From: DATMFV01 sp035555975
Lineage (GTDB): Bacteria; Verrucomicrobiota; Verrucomicrobiia; Chthoniobacterales; Chthoniobacteraceae
Assembly: GCA_035555975.1 (NCBI GenBank)
Contig: DATMFV010000051.1
Coordinates: forward strand, 1-64,000
Reading direction: 5' to 3'
Length of the DNA: 64,000 nucleotides
Part shown: piece after piece, positions 17,901 through 27,200 of the stretch
Layout: the number at the start of each line of letters is the position of its first letter
Numbering within the stretch: position 1 is the stretch's first letter
Program-made: the position numbers and the translations under genes
The notes under the pieces: generated by a model
Database searches by the model: none
The model's input: the letters and a program-made list of their open reading frames with translations, nothing else
Told to the model about the DNA's origin: nothing

Positions 17901-19038
17901 AAGCGGCGGCACCGGCACCTATGAACTCAAGGCCGGCACCGGCAAGCTGGCGAGCGATCGCGGGATCGCGCTGGGCGAAGTGCCCGGCGGCGTCGGGATT
18001 GTGGAGCAATCGGGCGGGGTTCTTTACGTCAATCAGGTCGAGGGCCAGATGGCCGGTGTCTTCAGTGTCGGCCACGAAGGGGAAGGCCGTTTCACGCAGA
18101 GCGGCGGCGAAAGCCACTTCGGCGGCGTGATCAAGATCGCCGAACGGGCAGGCTCCAAGGGTGAAGTCCACCTGGAAGGCGGGATCATGGGCGTCGGCGG
18201 CGAGAACGGGATCTCTGCGGGCCCCGGGGACGCGGCATTCTACTTCAAGGGCGGCACCCTGAAGGTGGAGGGGGCGGATCTGACCACCTCCGTCGACGCC
18301 ACCTTGAGCAACACTTCCACCATCGACACGGGCGGCCTCGGCGCGGAATGGAGCGGCCTCCTTTCCGGGCTCGGCGGCCTGAAGAAAACCGGCGAAGGGG
18401 TTCTGACTCTCACCCGGGAAAATACCTACCAGGGGACCACCACCGTCGAAGAGGGAACCCTCGCCGTCAACGGTACGGCGGGGACCGGGGCTCTCGTCGT
18501 GGAGCGCGACGGGGCTCTCGCCGGAACCGGCGTGATCCGGGGCCACGCCACCATCGCCGGGGCGCTCAATCCCGGGAACTCCCCCGGCAAGCTGACCTTC
18601 GACGCCGGTTTGACGCTCACGACGGATTCCACCACGACCCTCGAAATCACCGGCTTCGAAGAAGGAGAGTACGACCAGATCGACGTTTCCGGCGGAGCCT
18701 TTCTGGTGGAAGGAGGGACGCTGGTCTTTTCGATTACCGGAATCGGCGACGGAAATCATACCTTCGACTTCTTTGAAGGAACTCCGATCACCGGCGACTC
18801 CTTTGACGTGGTGCAGGTCTTTCAGGGAGGGGCCACCTTTGACCTGCTCGACCAGGGCGGCGGCCTCTGGACCTACAGCAACATCGACGATCCCGGTCGT
18901 TTCTACAGCTTCAACGTCATCACGGGCGAACTCGACTATCAGGTGGTACCCGAACCGGAAACCTGGGCGCTTCTCGTCGGAGCCGGAGCCGCCCTCTGGC
19001 TCGCCCGCCGTCGCCGGACCCGAAACGCCCACGCGTAA
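14926..19038 (+). CDS. PEP-CTERM protein with autotransporter-type beta-strand repeats
   Basis: The 1370-aa exported protein has an N-terminal signal (hydrophobic core about residues 10-27, ending LKAQ). Its long beta-repeat body contains PATR-like units, for example LTLTRENTYQGTTTVEEGTL and GALNPGNSPGKL near the end. The C-terminus is a PEP-CTERM tail: VPEPETWALLVGAGAALWL then ARRRR. The body contains at least three related blocks with LGGGT(I/L)RV...SVDA.L...IDT...L.LTG/TRE signatures (nt ~16150-16340, 16990-17190 and 18230-18430), so it grew by internal duplication. PEP-CTERM proteins are sorted and processed at the envelope by an exosortase, which is not in this window. A role in matrix or surface structure is inferred. 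Confidence 0.85.
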   Translation: MNRLLTRNTWTLGIGTCAALFTAATVPLKAQDFDDAIFWTGGDSGGFMDSANWSGENLTPGPTQSAIFMEDETRNVSVTGTVNAWNVGAFGGDTTLNLGAETTLTLQNDGTLITGPGARLSLVGTETSLFKASTIEAWGDAGGNPGTTEIAIEVELDGGSFNHPVRKGRYALVVGTGGEIVLKDGADVSVRNEMAQTIVRVGETSGPEGVLRIEEGARLAIGRLATGEQATDATIGFLQVGDWGSDGHVVQTGGEVELIGALNIGNQGGHGVYEISGGSLKLGVAAEGGSGGYGAINTIGRNASDETARSSHGRLEISGTGLVELANGKLIIGNNTPESVANNGGRGEIIQNGGTLRVGPEGILYLSGYRSSTAQPGEPDGLYELNSGTLEIGGNSLQARYNNSTSEYAFRLGGGTIRVTGSALTTSVDAQLKAGTESYIDTAEAGATWAGAFTGDGKLAKLGAHTLELTGNSRIGGELHVLEGAIQQTAGANSIAEYGVGTGEGKVGVAGISGGVLNIESWVEDTENPGEFIKEIGRFQVGNYGGEGTFNQTGGVVNVFGALNIGNQGGKGVYNLSAGTLNLVSGTYGVGRNSNATEGGQGELNLSGNALIDLQHGDFIIGDYASGGAQASGVVNQTGGTFRVASGAGTNTKLYLGGYGGGIYHLDDGVLEIGGSSLRGNYGSATAGYEFNLGGGTLRVVDASLVSSVDATLVEGTVSTIDTGDDFDATLGSLSGSGDLVKEGKGRLYLTGDTVWSGNQVDLEGGLRVGSSNAAGSLTLEEGATVTLGVLNPSLATNLRVGIGGNRKGVLNIDGGHVLVKIKEEGLSNTISIGRDEGNGIGDGELIMSSGSIIFDDEEQIGTAYGSMAIGQLTQGKGVFQHSGGEVKLGTNGGVAFLVGYSGGEGTYNLSGDAEFYNGGGTLYIGNGATGRGTVNLTGQARFTLETANSSGQIFLGHDGGEGNIIQDGAGTELFIYTPNPIHIGTRSGGTESGGTGTYELKAGTGKLASDRGIALGEVPGGVGIVEQSGGVLYVNQVEGQMAGVFSVGHEGEGRFTQSGGESHFGGVIKIAERAGSKGEVHLEGGIMGVGGENGISAGPGDAAFYFKGGTLKVEGADLTTSVDATLSNTSTIDTGGLGAEWSGLLSGLGGLKKTGEGVLTLTRENTYQGTTTVEEGTLAVNGTAGTGALVVERDGALAGTGVIRGHATIAGALNPGNSPGKLTFDAGLTLTTDSTTTLEITGFEEGEYDQIDVSGGAFLVEGGTLVFSITGIGDGNHTFDFFEGTPITGDSFDVVQVFQGGATFDLLDQGGGLWTYSNIDDPGRFYSFNVITGELDYQVVPEPETWALLVGAGAALWLARRRRTRNAHA

Positions 19039-19231
19039 CAGGAGCACCAGGGGCCAACATTGGAGGGTCGACCGCGGCGTTGGACGTTGCTGACAGCGTT
19101 CTTCTCGCCCTGCGGAGGTCCGCTCTCCAGCACGCTTCCGCGTCCGGGTGCTCAACGGAACCGGACCCGCAGCCTACGCGCAACCCGGCATTCCCAAACG
19201 TATCCTTTAGTGGAGAGGATGGCAGGTGTCC
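19039..19231. repeat. Intergenic repeat TGGAGGG...CTCTCCAG (copy 1)
   Basis: No gene is seen. At 19061-19130 a 70-bp imperfect inverted repeat begins TGGAGGGTCGACCGCGGCG and ends TGCGGAGGTCCGCTCTCCAG. A related element occurs at 54703-54807. This looks like a dispersed palindromic intergenic repeat. A small hairpin ATCCT...AGGAT lies at about 19202-19220. Confidence 0.5.
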
Positions 19232-19397
19232 CTAGTGTCATGTTAGCTTATTTCCTTTTCAAATCTCGGGCGCTTTTCCGATTCTCCGGCGTTGCTCGTT
19301 GCGGTCGGTATCTTAGGATACCGCCCTTACTCGCGCCTTGGAGAATACGAAAAATCACCTCGAACTTTTTCAAGGAACTAACCTAACACGACACTAG
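19232..19397. mobile_element. MITE-like 166-bp palindrome, possibly IS630/Tc1-related
   Basis: The ends form a 26-bp terminal inverted repeat with 23 matches, starting CTAGTGTCATGTTAG on the left and its complement CTAACACGACACTAG on the right. Similarity continues inward through the whole element to a central CGGTATC/GATACCG, so the element could fold into one long hairpin. The ends carry TA immediately outside GTGTC, consistent with a TA target duplication as made by IS630/Tc1-mariner transposases. No transposase is encoded. The family assignment is inference. Confidence 0.65.
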
Positions 19398-19487
19398 CAG
19401 GACATGGCCATCCTCTTCATCTTTTCCTGAGCCCCGGGGCGGTCCATCCGCCCGGCGCGGTCCCTTCAGGATCTCTCGCAGTTGCTC
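19398..19487 (-). terminator. Short gap after rpoD with GC hairpin
   Basis: Immediately downstream of the rpoD stop on the minus strand, GGGCGG-ATGGA-CCGCCC can form a hairpin (about 19437-19459). No T-run follows, so its role as a terminator is weak. Confidence 0.3.
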
Positions 19488-21638
19488 CTACGAATACGCC
19501 GCGTCGGCTTCGAGGAAGCCTTCGAGCTGGCGGATGCGGGTCGGGTGGCGCATCTTGCGCAATGCCTTCGCTTCGATCTGGCGAATGCGTTCGCGGGTCA
19601 CTTTGAACTGGCGGCCGACCTCTTCGAGCGTGCGGCTGTAGCCGTCCACGAGGCCAAAGCGCTGTTCGAGCACCTGCCGTTCGCGTTCGGTCAAGGTTTC
19701 GAGCACGTCCTTGATCTTCTCCTTGAGAAGCGTGATCGCGGTCATGTCGCTCGGGTTCTCGGCCCCCTTGTCTTCGATGAAGTCGCCAAAGCTGGTGTCG
19801 TCGCTGTCGCCGACGGGCGACTGGAGCGAAATCGGCTGCTGCGCCATCTTGAGGACGGCGCGGACCCGTTCCACCGGAAGCTGGATCTCCTCGGCCACCT
19901 CTTCGGGGCTCGGTTCGCGTCCATACTCCTGCACCAGTTGCTTCTGGACGCGCATCAGCTTGTTGATCGTCTCGATCATGTGGACCGGGATGCGGATCGT
20001 CCGCGCCTGATCGGCGATGGAGCGGGTGATCGCCTGGCGAATCCACCAGGTGGCGTAGGTCGAAAACTTGTAACCCCGGCGGTACTCGAACTTTTCAACC
20101 GCCTTCATCAACCCCATGTTCCCTTCCTGGATCAGATCGAGGAAGGAGAGGCCGCGGTTGGTATATTTCTTGGCGATCGAGATAACCAGCCGCAGGTTCG
20201 CCTCGACCATCTCGGTCTTGGCCTTGAGCGCCTTGCGCAGCCACGTCTTGAGCGTGTGGTGCTCGGCGACGAAGTCATCGGGCGAAAGCCACGAACGCGA
20301 CTGGAGTTCCCGCTGCTTGGCTTCGTACACCTCGCAGCTTTCCCCAGCCTTGAGCTTCTTGGCGATCGTGTCGCGCAGGATGGTGACGGTCCGGAACTGT
20401 TCGTCGGCGATGTTGACGAACTCTTCGGTCACCTTCTGCTTGAAGTAAAACTTCGGGTAAAGCTTCTGGAGCGTGGCGTGCGCCTTGGAAAATTCCTGCA
20501 CGACCTTTGCGTCGGGCTTGCCGGTGGCGGTCATCAGCACCTTGTACGCCTGTGCCGAATCGGTGGCCGCTTTTTCGACCTGCTCGCAAAGTTTCGGGAG
20601 CGCCTTCATGTAGCGCTCGCGGCTTTCGATCTTTTTATCGAGGATCACGCGGTCAAACCGTTCGCGCCCTTCGTTGAGCTTGTTGGCCAGGTCGAGGTAG
20701 GCGCGGGCGATGAACCCGAACCGGTTGACATGCCGCTGGACGTTGAGTTCGGCCTCCTCGATCCGCTTGGAAATCTCGACCTCCTGCTCGCGGGTCAGCA
20801 GCGGGACCTGTCCCATCTGCTTGAGGTACATCCGCACCGGGTCATCGAGGATGTCGAGCTTGGAATCGACCTTGTCTTCCTCCTCGTCGTCGTCGGAATC
20901 CTTCTTGCCGTCCTTGTAATTGTCGACCTGCGAGGCGTCGATGATGTCGATCTCCAGCCCGCGCAGGCGGTTGAGGATCGTCTCCATCTCATCGGGCTCG
21001 TTGACGCTGTCGGGGAGCGCTTCGTTGAGGTCGTCGAAAGTGAGGTAGCCCTGCTCCTTGGCGAGTTTGATCAGTTCGCGGATCTTTTCCGCCATTTCGG
21101 GGGCATCGACATTGAACGCGGCAACGGCGGCGGTCAGTTCGGCCTCCGTTTTCGGCGTTTCGGCGCCGATCGGCGGCGTTGCGACGGCAGGAGCCGGGGC
21201 GGTCGGCGCGGCATTCAACGCCTCCTTTTTAACGTCCGATTTCTTGGCCGACGGCTTTTTGGCGGCGACCGGCTTGGCGGCGTTTTTTTTGGAAGGAGCC
21301 GGTTTGGCAGCCTTGGAAGGGGTCTTGGCGTTCGCCTTGACCGGCTGGTCTTCGGTCTTTGCCTTGGGCGCTCCTTTTTTGGCGTTTTTCGGAGGAGCCG
21401 GTTTGGCAACGGGCGCCTTGGCGGTCACCACCGGGGCGATTTTAATGGCCTTGGGCGGGGTGGCGGCATCAGGGGCGGCAGCGGCGGGGCTGTCGGGAGA
21501 GGAGGCATCGGCGGACGGCATCGGTGGTGTTACCGATACGCCGGAATCGGCGGAAGACAAAGTGGGTTCCTGCTTTTTTGTTGTGCCTGGTGCTGATGTC
21601 GTTGAAGAAGATAAAGAAGAATCAGTCAAATTGGTCAT
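19488..21638 (-). CDS. rpoD: Housekeeping RNA polymerase sigma factor RpoD
   Basis: The 716-aa primary sigma factor directs RNA polymerase to most promoters. The N-terminal ~180 residues are a low-complexity Ala/Lys/Pro-rich extension. It is followed by region 1.1 (KIRELIKLAKEQGYLTFDDL), region 1.2 (DPVRMYLKQMGQVPLLTREQ), a non-conserved region, regions 2.1-2.4 (MVEANLRLVISIAKKY, GNMGLMKAVEKFEYRRGYKF, STYATWWIRQAITRSIADQA), region 3 (RIPVHMIETINKL) and region 4.2 (TLEEVGRQFKVTRERIRQIE). The N-terminal extension is longer than in most RpoD proteins. It follows dnaG at 34 nt, as in macromolecular synthesis operons. The ATG at 21638 is preferred over an in-frame GTG two codons earlier. Confidence 0.96.
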   Translation of the reverse strand: MTNLTDSSLSSSTTSAPGTTKKQEPTLSSADSGVSVTPPMPSADASSPDSPAAAAPDAATPPKAIKIAPVVTAKAPVAKPAPPKNAKKGAPKAKTEDQPVKANAKTPSKAAKPAPSKKNAAKPVAAKKPSAKKSDVKKEALNAAPTAPAPAVATPPIGAETPKTEAELTAAVAAFNVDAPEMAEKIRELIKLAKEQGYLTFDDLNEALPDSVNEPDEMETILNRLRGLEIDIIDASQVDNYKDGKKDSDDDEEEDKVDSKLDILDDPVRMYLKQMGQVPLLTREQEVEISKRIEEAELNVQRHVNRFGFIARAYLDLANKLNEGRERFDRVILDKKIESRERYMKALPKLCEQVEKAATDSAQAYKVLMTATGKPDAKVVQEFSKAHATLQKLYPKFYFKQKVTEEFVNIADEQFRTVTILRDTIAKKLKAGESCEVYEAKQRELQSRSWLSPDDFVAEHHTLKTWLRKALKAKTEMVEANLRLVISIAKKYTNRGLSFLDLIQEGNMGLMKAVEKFEYRRGYKFSTYATWWIRQAITRSIADQARTIRIPVHMIETINKLMRVQKQLVQEYGREPSPEEVAEEIQLPVERVRAVLKMAQQPISLQSPVGDSDDTSFGDFIEDKGAENPSDMTAITLLKEKIKDVLETLTERERQVLEQRFGLVDGYSRTLEEVGRQFKVTRERIRQIEAKALRKMRHPTRIRQLEGFLEADAAYS

Positions 21639-21672
21639 ACCCACGCGGTTTCAGACAGTGGCCTTCCCTCAA

Positions 21673-23508
21673 TTAAGAGTTTTGTGAAAATGAAGACAAG
21701 GGCCGCGTAATATGGGTAAGCTCTCGCGTCAGGTCAAGGACTTGTTTTTGCAACGCGACGATTTCCCCCTCGGCGAGCCCCGGCTGGCGCAGCCGCGCGG
21801 TGATCGCGTCGCGCCGGTTGACGAGGCTGGTGCGCAGCAGGTCGCGCCAGCAGTCGTGCGCCACGGCGAGCGGGGCGGACGGCTGCGGGCGCAGGTCGAG
21901 CAGTTCGGCGGCGAGCCCCTGGTCGGCATCAGAAAGGGTGGTCAGGAAAGCGGCGAGCGAAGCGGCGTCGCCCGGCTCGTACGTTCCGGCGAGCAGCAGG
22001 AGCGGGAAGTCGCCCTCGGGGACTTCGTTTAAAAACAGTGCCGGGTCCTGGGCGGCGAGCCACGTTTTCACTTCCGGGCTGACCAGCAGCAACTGGCTCA
22101 GCAGGCGCACGGTGTTGCCGAGCGGTCCGCGCCGGCGGCCTTCCTCCGGCCCGGGCGCGATCGGTTCCTCCTCCGGCTCCTCCCGGTAACGGCTCGCGCT
22201 GCGCCGGTTTGGCTTGAGGAGCGCGAGAAAACGTTGCGGGGCGATCTCCAGCCGCGAACTCAAGTTGTTGACCACGGCCTCGCGCAGGATGGCGTCGCCG
22301 ATCAGGGCGACATTTTCCGCGATCTTCCGGGCAAAGGCGGTCTTTCCCGTCGGGGTGGCAAATTCCGGGGTGGCGGCAAAGGTTTCGAGCTGGAATTCGA
22401 AAAAATCGCGCGCGCCGTCGATCACCGCGCGGAAGCGTTCCGGCCCTTCGGCGCGGATGAGCGAATCGGGGTCGTGCCCCGGCGGCATGGCGGCGACCCG
22501 TACGGAGAGGCCGACGCCGAGGAGCGCGGGAAGCGACCGCTCCGCCGCCTTGAACCCGGCCGCGTCGGCATCGAAACAGAGGACCACCTCCTGCGCGAAG
22601 CGTTTGAGGATGCCCGCCTGCTGCCCGGTAAAGGCGGTCCCCTGCGGCGCGATGACGTTGCAGATCCCCGCCTCAAACGCCGTGATCAGGTCGAGCTGCC
22701 CTTCGCAGACGATCGCGCTTTCAGCCCCGATGATCGCCCGTTTGCTCTTGTGCAGGCCGAAGAGGACCTTTCCCTTGGTAAAGAGGGCGGTTTCGGGCGA
22801 GTTGACGTACTTCCCGCCATACTGCTCGGCCTCGGGGTTGAGGATGCGTCCGCTGAACGCGATGACGTTGCCCAGATCGTTGCAGATCGGGAACATCAAC
22901 CGGTCGCGGAAGCGGTCGTAGAAATGTCCGGGGCGATCCTCCTTTACGGTGACGACCCCGGAGGCGATCAACTCCCGCTCGCTGAACCCTTCCGCGCGGA
23001 GGTGGCCGCTCAAGGCATCCCAGCTTTCCGGCGCATAGCCGAGTTGCCACGTCTTGGCGACTTCTCCGGTGATGCCCCGTTTTTTCAGGTAATCGCGAGC
23101 CCCCTGGGCCGCCCTGGTCCGCAGGAGATTACGGTGAAACCACTGGGCGGCTTCGGCATGAAGCGCCAGCAGCCGCCGCCGGAGCCGCTGCTGCGCATCC
23201 TCCTCCGGGGAGAGCGGTTCGTCGACGATCCGGATTCCTGCTCTCGCGGCGAGCCGTTTGACCGCTTCGGGGAAATTGACGTTTTCGTACAGCTCGACGA
23301 ACCGGAAGACCGGTCCCCCGGCCCCGCACCCGAAACATTTGAAGGTCTGCCGCGCCGGGTTGACGGTGAACGACGGCGTTTTTTCGCGATGAAAGGGACA
23401 GAGCGCCTTGTAGACGACACCGGCCCGTTTCAGCGGAAAATAGCTGCTGATGACATCGACCACGTCGTTGGCTGCGGCCACCCGTTGCAGGACTTCTTCC
23501 GGGATCAT
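21673..23508 (-). CDS. dnaG: DNA primase
   Basis: The 611-aa primase synthesises RNA primers at the replication fork. An N-terminal CHC2 zinc site is visible (CPFHREKTPSF with FKCFGCGAGG; Cys37, His40, Cys58, Cys61). The catalytic core carries a TOPRIM domain (AIVCEGQLDLITAFEAG, LCFDADAAG), and a helicase-binding C-terminal region follows. The start at 23508 overlaps the stop of the upstream DUF4230 gene as ATGA, implying translational coupling. The frame is open much further upstream, but that part lacks homology. rpoD follows closely. Confidence 0.96.
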   Translation of the reverse strand: MIPEEVLQRVAAANDVVDVISSYFPLKRAGVVYKALCPFHREKTPSFTVNPARQTFKCFGCGAGGPVFRFVELYENVNFPEAVKRLAARAGIRIVDEPLSPEEDAQQRLRRRLLALHAEAAQWFHRNLLRTRAAQGARDYLKKRGITGEVAKTWQLGYAPESWDALSGHLRAEGFSERELIASGVVTVKEDRPGHFYDRFRDRLMFPICNDLGNVIAFSGRILNPEAEQYGGKYVNSPETALFTKGKVLFGLHKSKRAIIGAESAIVCEGQLDLITAFEAGICNVIAPQGTAFTGQQAGILKRFAQEVVLCFDADAAGFKAAERSLPALLGVGLSVRVAAMPPGHDPDSLIRAEGPERFRAVIDGARDFFEFQLETFAATPEFATPTGKTAFARKIAENVALIGDAILREAVVNNLSSRLEIAPQRFLALLKPNRRSASRYREEPEEEPIAPGPEEGRRRGPLGNTVRLLSQLLLVSPEVKTWLAAQDPALFLNEVPEGDFPLLLLAGTYEPGDAASLAAFLTTLSDADQGLAAELLDLRPQPSAPLAVAHDCWRDLLRTSLVNRRDAITARLRQPGLAEGEIVALQKQVLDLTRELTHITRPLSSFSQNS

Positions 23509-24167
23509 GGAAGCGAAGGGATATGGACCGGTGCCGCGCCGAGTTCCTGGAATTCGATCTGAAACCCGCTCGGCGTCAGGAGAGCGAGAAGCTGCTCGCG
23601 CATCTGCCGCCGCGCTTCGTCGAGCAGGGCGGCATTGCCTTCGGCGGCTTTGCGGGCGTCGTGGTGAAAGGAGTTGAGCACGGTGGTCTGGTCGTGGTCG
23701 GTAATGGCGTTCCACCACCCCCGGTCGTGGGTGATTTCGCTGGAAAGCAACTCCATGGAAAGGACTTTCGGCGCGGGGTGGACCACGTAGATCGTCTTAT
23801 TTTTGGAATCAAAGGAAACCGAAAAACGTTCCTTCAGGTCAAACCCGACGCTGACCGAAAAATCGCCCGCGATGACGATCTCCTTCGTGCTGTGAAACTG
23901 CGTGGAACTCCAGCGAAGCTGATGCGACATCCGCTTTTTGAGGGAGACCAGCTCCATCACCGGCGTGCTCTCCTGAAAGACCACCGTGCGATCGACCGTC
24001 ACCAGCGGCGTGAAGTTGAGCTTCTCCTCAATCAACCCCGCAATGCTTCGCGCCGTCTTTTCCGTTTTGCTCTGGGTCAGGTTGACCAGGTAATGCACGC
24101 AAAGGGTCGCCGTCACCATCACGAGGCAAAGCGCCACGGCGGTGCGGAGGATCAGGCTCTTGGACAT
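23505..24167 (-). CDS. DUF4230 membrane-anchored protein
   Basis: The 220-aa protein has an N-terminal membrane anchor (about residues 7-27, TAVALCLVMVTATLCVHYLV). The soluble domain resembles DUF4230 and includes LVTVDRTVVFQES, GDFSVSVGFDL and the closing LLTPSGFQIEFQE. Function is unknown. Its stop overlaps the dnaG start (ATGA), so it is the probable first cistron of the dnaG-rpoD operon, an unusual position for this family. The start at 24167 is the Met directly before the membrane segment. Confidence 0.65.
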   Translation of the reverse strand: MSKSLILRTAVALCLVMVTATLCVHYLVNLTQSKTEKTARSIAGLIEEKLNFTPLVTVDRTVVFQESTPVMELVSLKKRMSHQLRWSSTQFHSTKEIVIAGDFSVSVGFDLKERFSVSFDSKNKTIYVVHPAPKVLSMELLSSEITHDRGWWNAITDHDQTTVLNSFHHDARKAAEGNAALLDEARRQMREQLLALLTPSGFQIEFQELGAAPVHIPSLP

Positions 24168-24270
24168 GCGAAAAGAAATAGCGGCGGTTCTGGTCAAACC
24201 GTAGCGTATCAGCTTTTGGCGAAAAACAAAAACCGCCAACCGCGACTTTCTTTGAGCGGGGGCGTCGGTC

Positions 24271-27200
24271 CTATTGCCCCCAAAGCTCGGTTTCCACGAG
24301 CGTGAACGGTCCCTCAGCCGGATCAAACCGGAGCCGTACGAACCGGGCCGCCACTCCCTTGGCTGAAAGCGGGAGGCGCTCCAGCGCCACGGTCGGCTCG
24401 TCCGGGAGCGCCTTGGCCTTCCACGCCGCCACTTCGTGCCACGTCTCCTCGTCCGCAGAGACCTCGCACCGCCCGGCGGGAAGCCGCTCGGAATAGAAGA
24501 GCCGGAGCACCGTCGGCGCGACCGGCTTGGCAAAACGGTAGGTGACGACCACCGGCTCCTCTCCGTTCCAACGGAGTTGGTAGGCGTCGAGAGGAGGGTA
24601 GGCTTCCCGTTCCTCTTTGGAGCCGCCTTTTGCCCCGCGCAGCCGGTCGGTCAACCGTCCCATGGCGAAGGCGATTTCCGAGCCCGCCGGTTCCGTTTGC
24701 CCGTCTGGAGCGACACTGAGGCGGTAGCCCCCGCCAAAAGTAGCGTTGGCCATCGGGGTCGGCACGCTCAAACGCCATTGAAAATAGTTCCCGGTCAGGC
24801 AAAGCCCGTGTTCGGGCACTTTTTCTTCGGTAATCGGCGTGACGGGAAGACGAAACCGCCAGACCGGCTGGTCTTTCGCGGCTTCGACCCGTGCCTGCAA
24901 CCCGGCAAAGAAAGCGATCCAGGCCGGATCGCCGATGATGTTGGAGAAGAGGGGATTGGTTCCGAAAAAGACCACCTTCCCCTTGCCGAGATCGTTCTCC
25001 CCCACGGCGTCGCTCCCGTCGGGATAGGTCGCCAAGGCGCGGTCGGAGCGGCCATCGAGCGGATAGGTCGGGCGAATCCGCATCAGTTCGCCATGGTCTT
25101 CGCCGAGCAGGCTGGTGAGCGGCATCGGCCCGCGCGGCTTGCGTTTGGCGAGAGGGGGGATGATCGCGCCCGTCTCCCTCCGGGTGCCGTCGCTGCGGAA
25201 ACCGAACGCGAGGGGATCGCAGATCACCAGGCTTCCCCCGTTGCGGACGTAGGCTTCCAGCGCGGCGACTTCCGCGTCGTCGGCAATCGGCATATAGGGG
25301 ATATAAATCTGTTTGAAGCGCGACAAGGCTGCGGGATCGCGTGCGGTGATCACTTCATCAATGAACCGGAACGCCCCGCCCAGCCTCGGCCCGAGGATGG
25401 TGTAGAGCCATTCCGGTTCGTTATTGGCCGAATAGGTCAACGAATGGCCGCCGCCGGGCCCCGTCCCCTGAAAGCTGGTGTTGCTATAAAAGATCGCGGT
25501 ATCGGCCTCCGGCTGGCGGACCTTAAAGGGAAGCTGCTTGATCACCGATTGGACCACCTGCCAGCGTTCCGGCGCACCGACGCGATCCGTGACAAAACCG
25601 CCCTTCCCCTTGCGGCCGTTCATGGTATCGGCGCTGTAAAGATGCAGCCCGGTGGCTCCGTTGCGGAAGACCTGGCTCAAGAGTTCCTCGGTTTCATCGG
25701 GCCTGAAATTGCCTGCATAGTGTTCCACATGCGGCAAGGGCCACGTCTCGGCAGAGCCTGAGAGGTCGTGATAAAAGCGGGTGACAAACCCGAAATCCTC
25801 CCGCAGGGGATTCATCGACGGGTAAAGCTGGAAGGTGATGATGTCAAAAACTTCGCCCCAGCGGCTGACGGCGTAGGGCCGGTGCCCTCCGATGCTATCC
25901 CATGAAACCAGCTTCATCTGCGGCGCCCGCTCGCGGATTGTGGCGCGGACGCGGCGCTGGATCTCCAGCATCCGGTCAATCTCCCAGCGAAAGGTCGCAA
26001 TCCAGGAGAAAGGATCGTTCCCGGTGGCCGATTTCGGCAGTCCGTATTTTCCGAAGCCGTATTTTTCGCGAATCTCCCGGTCGATCGCCATCAGTTCGGG
26101 ATGGCGTTCCTTTTCGTCGAGCAACTCCAGGAGCCGACGTGAACACTCCCCCTCCCAGGTTTCGTCACCGGCAAAGATATAGCGAATGTTGGGGTAGTCG
26201 CGCGCTTTCTCCAACGTCTTCTCAAGGTCTGCCAGATAAGCCGCGATCACGTCCTGCGTCAGCGGCCAGGGACGGACCGATCGGGAACCCTTCGAGCCAA
26301 ACAATCCTTTTCCATTGAGCGCGGGGCGCGGGTCAAGGAAGGCGACAAGCCCGACATCGTGCTTGGCCAGAAGGTCCATTTTCATCCACGGCTTGCCCCA
26401 ATGGCCGGTCAGCGAAATCAATGAAGCCCGGTCGCGGGCATACTCCCGCACCGGCAGCAGGGGGGTGTGCTCCGCCCCCGTGCGCACCGAGAAGTTGTAG
26501 AGACCGGGCATCAGATCATGCAGCCAACTGATCGTCCCGTGTCGGCTCAACCCTTCGGGAAAAGGCTCCCGCAAGGTCTCGAAAAGCGGTTGCTGTGTCA
26601 CGGCGACCCGCTGGCGCTCCTTGGTCCCCTTGCGGACTTCATACGACGAACGGTAGATTTCCCGCCCCTTGTGTTTCAACCGACACCGGGCCATCGCCCG
26701 CGCTCCTTTTTCGCTGAACTCCACCCGCAAAATGTTTCCCTTCGGCGCAAGCCTGCGAGGCGTCGCGGCCCGACCGGCCGTGGTGGAGGAAAAAAGGGCT
26801 TCATTCTCCTTTGGGTTCCATTTCCCGGCGATGACCGCAAACTCCCATTGCCCGGGGACACCGGGGAGAAACGGCCCGCGCCGCGTGGAGACGAGCCGGG
26901 TGTCGCCTGCCTCCAGCGGCCCCTCCACCAGCAGACGGGGGTAGGCATCGGTCGCCAGATACGTCCCGCTCCCTCCGGCAAGCCCCTGCAACCGGGGCGG
27001 GCGAACGGTGCGACGGTTTCTGGCGACATTCAGGGCAACGATCTCGCCGCGCTCCCAGACATGCCCCAGAGTGGAAAACGGGATCGCGATCTCCGCGCTC
27101 CAGCCGCCCGGTCGAAACCCGGTCCTCACCACCGCTTCGGAATCCCATCCCGAAGGATGAGCTTCCCCCCGGCGCACCTCCCCGTCGTAGTAAGTCCCCC

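Noticed and set aside
17080..19155. 691-codon minus-strand frame
   Set aside because: Antisense to the PEP-CTERM gene, whose frame has a signal peptide and a sorting tail; no homology visible in the antisense product.
22234..23562. 442-codon plus-strand frame
   Set aside because: Antisense to dnaG, which has clear CHC2 and TOPRIM motifs.
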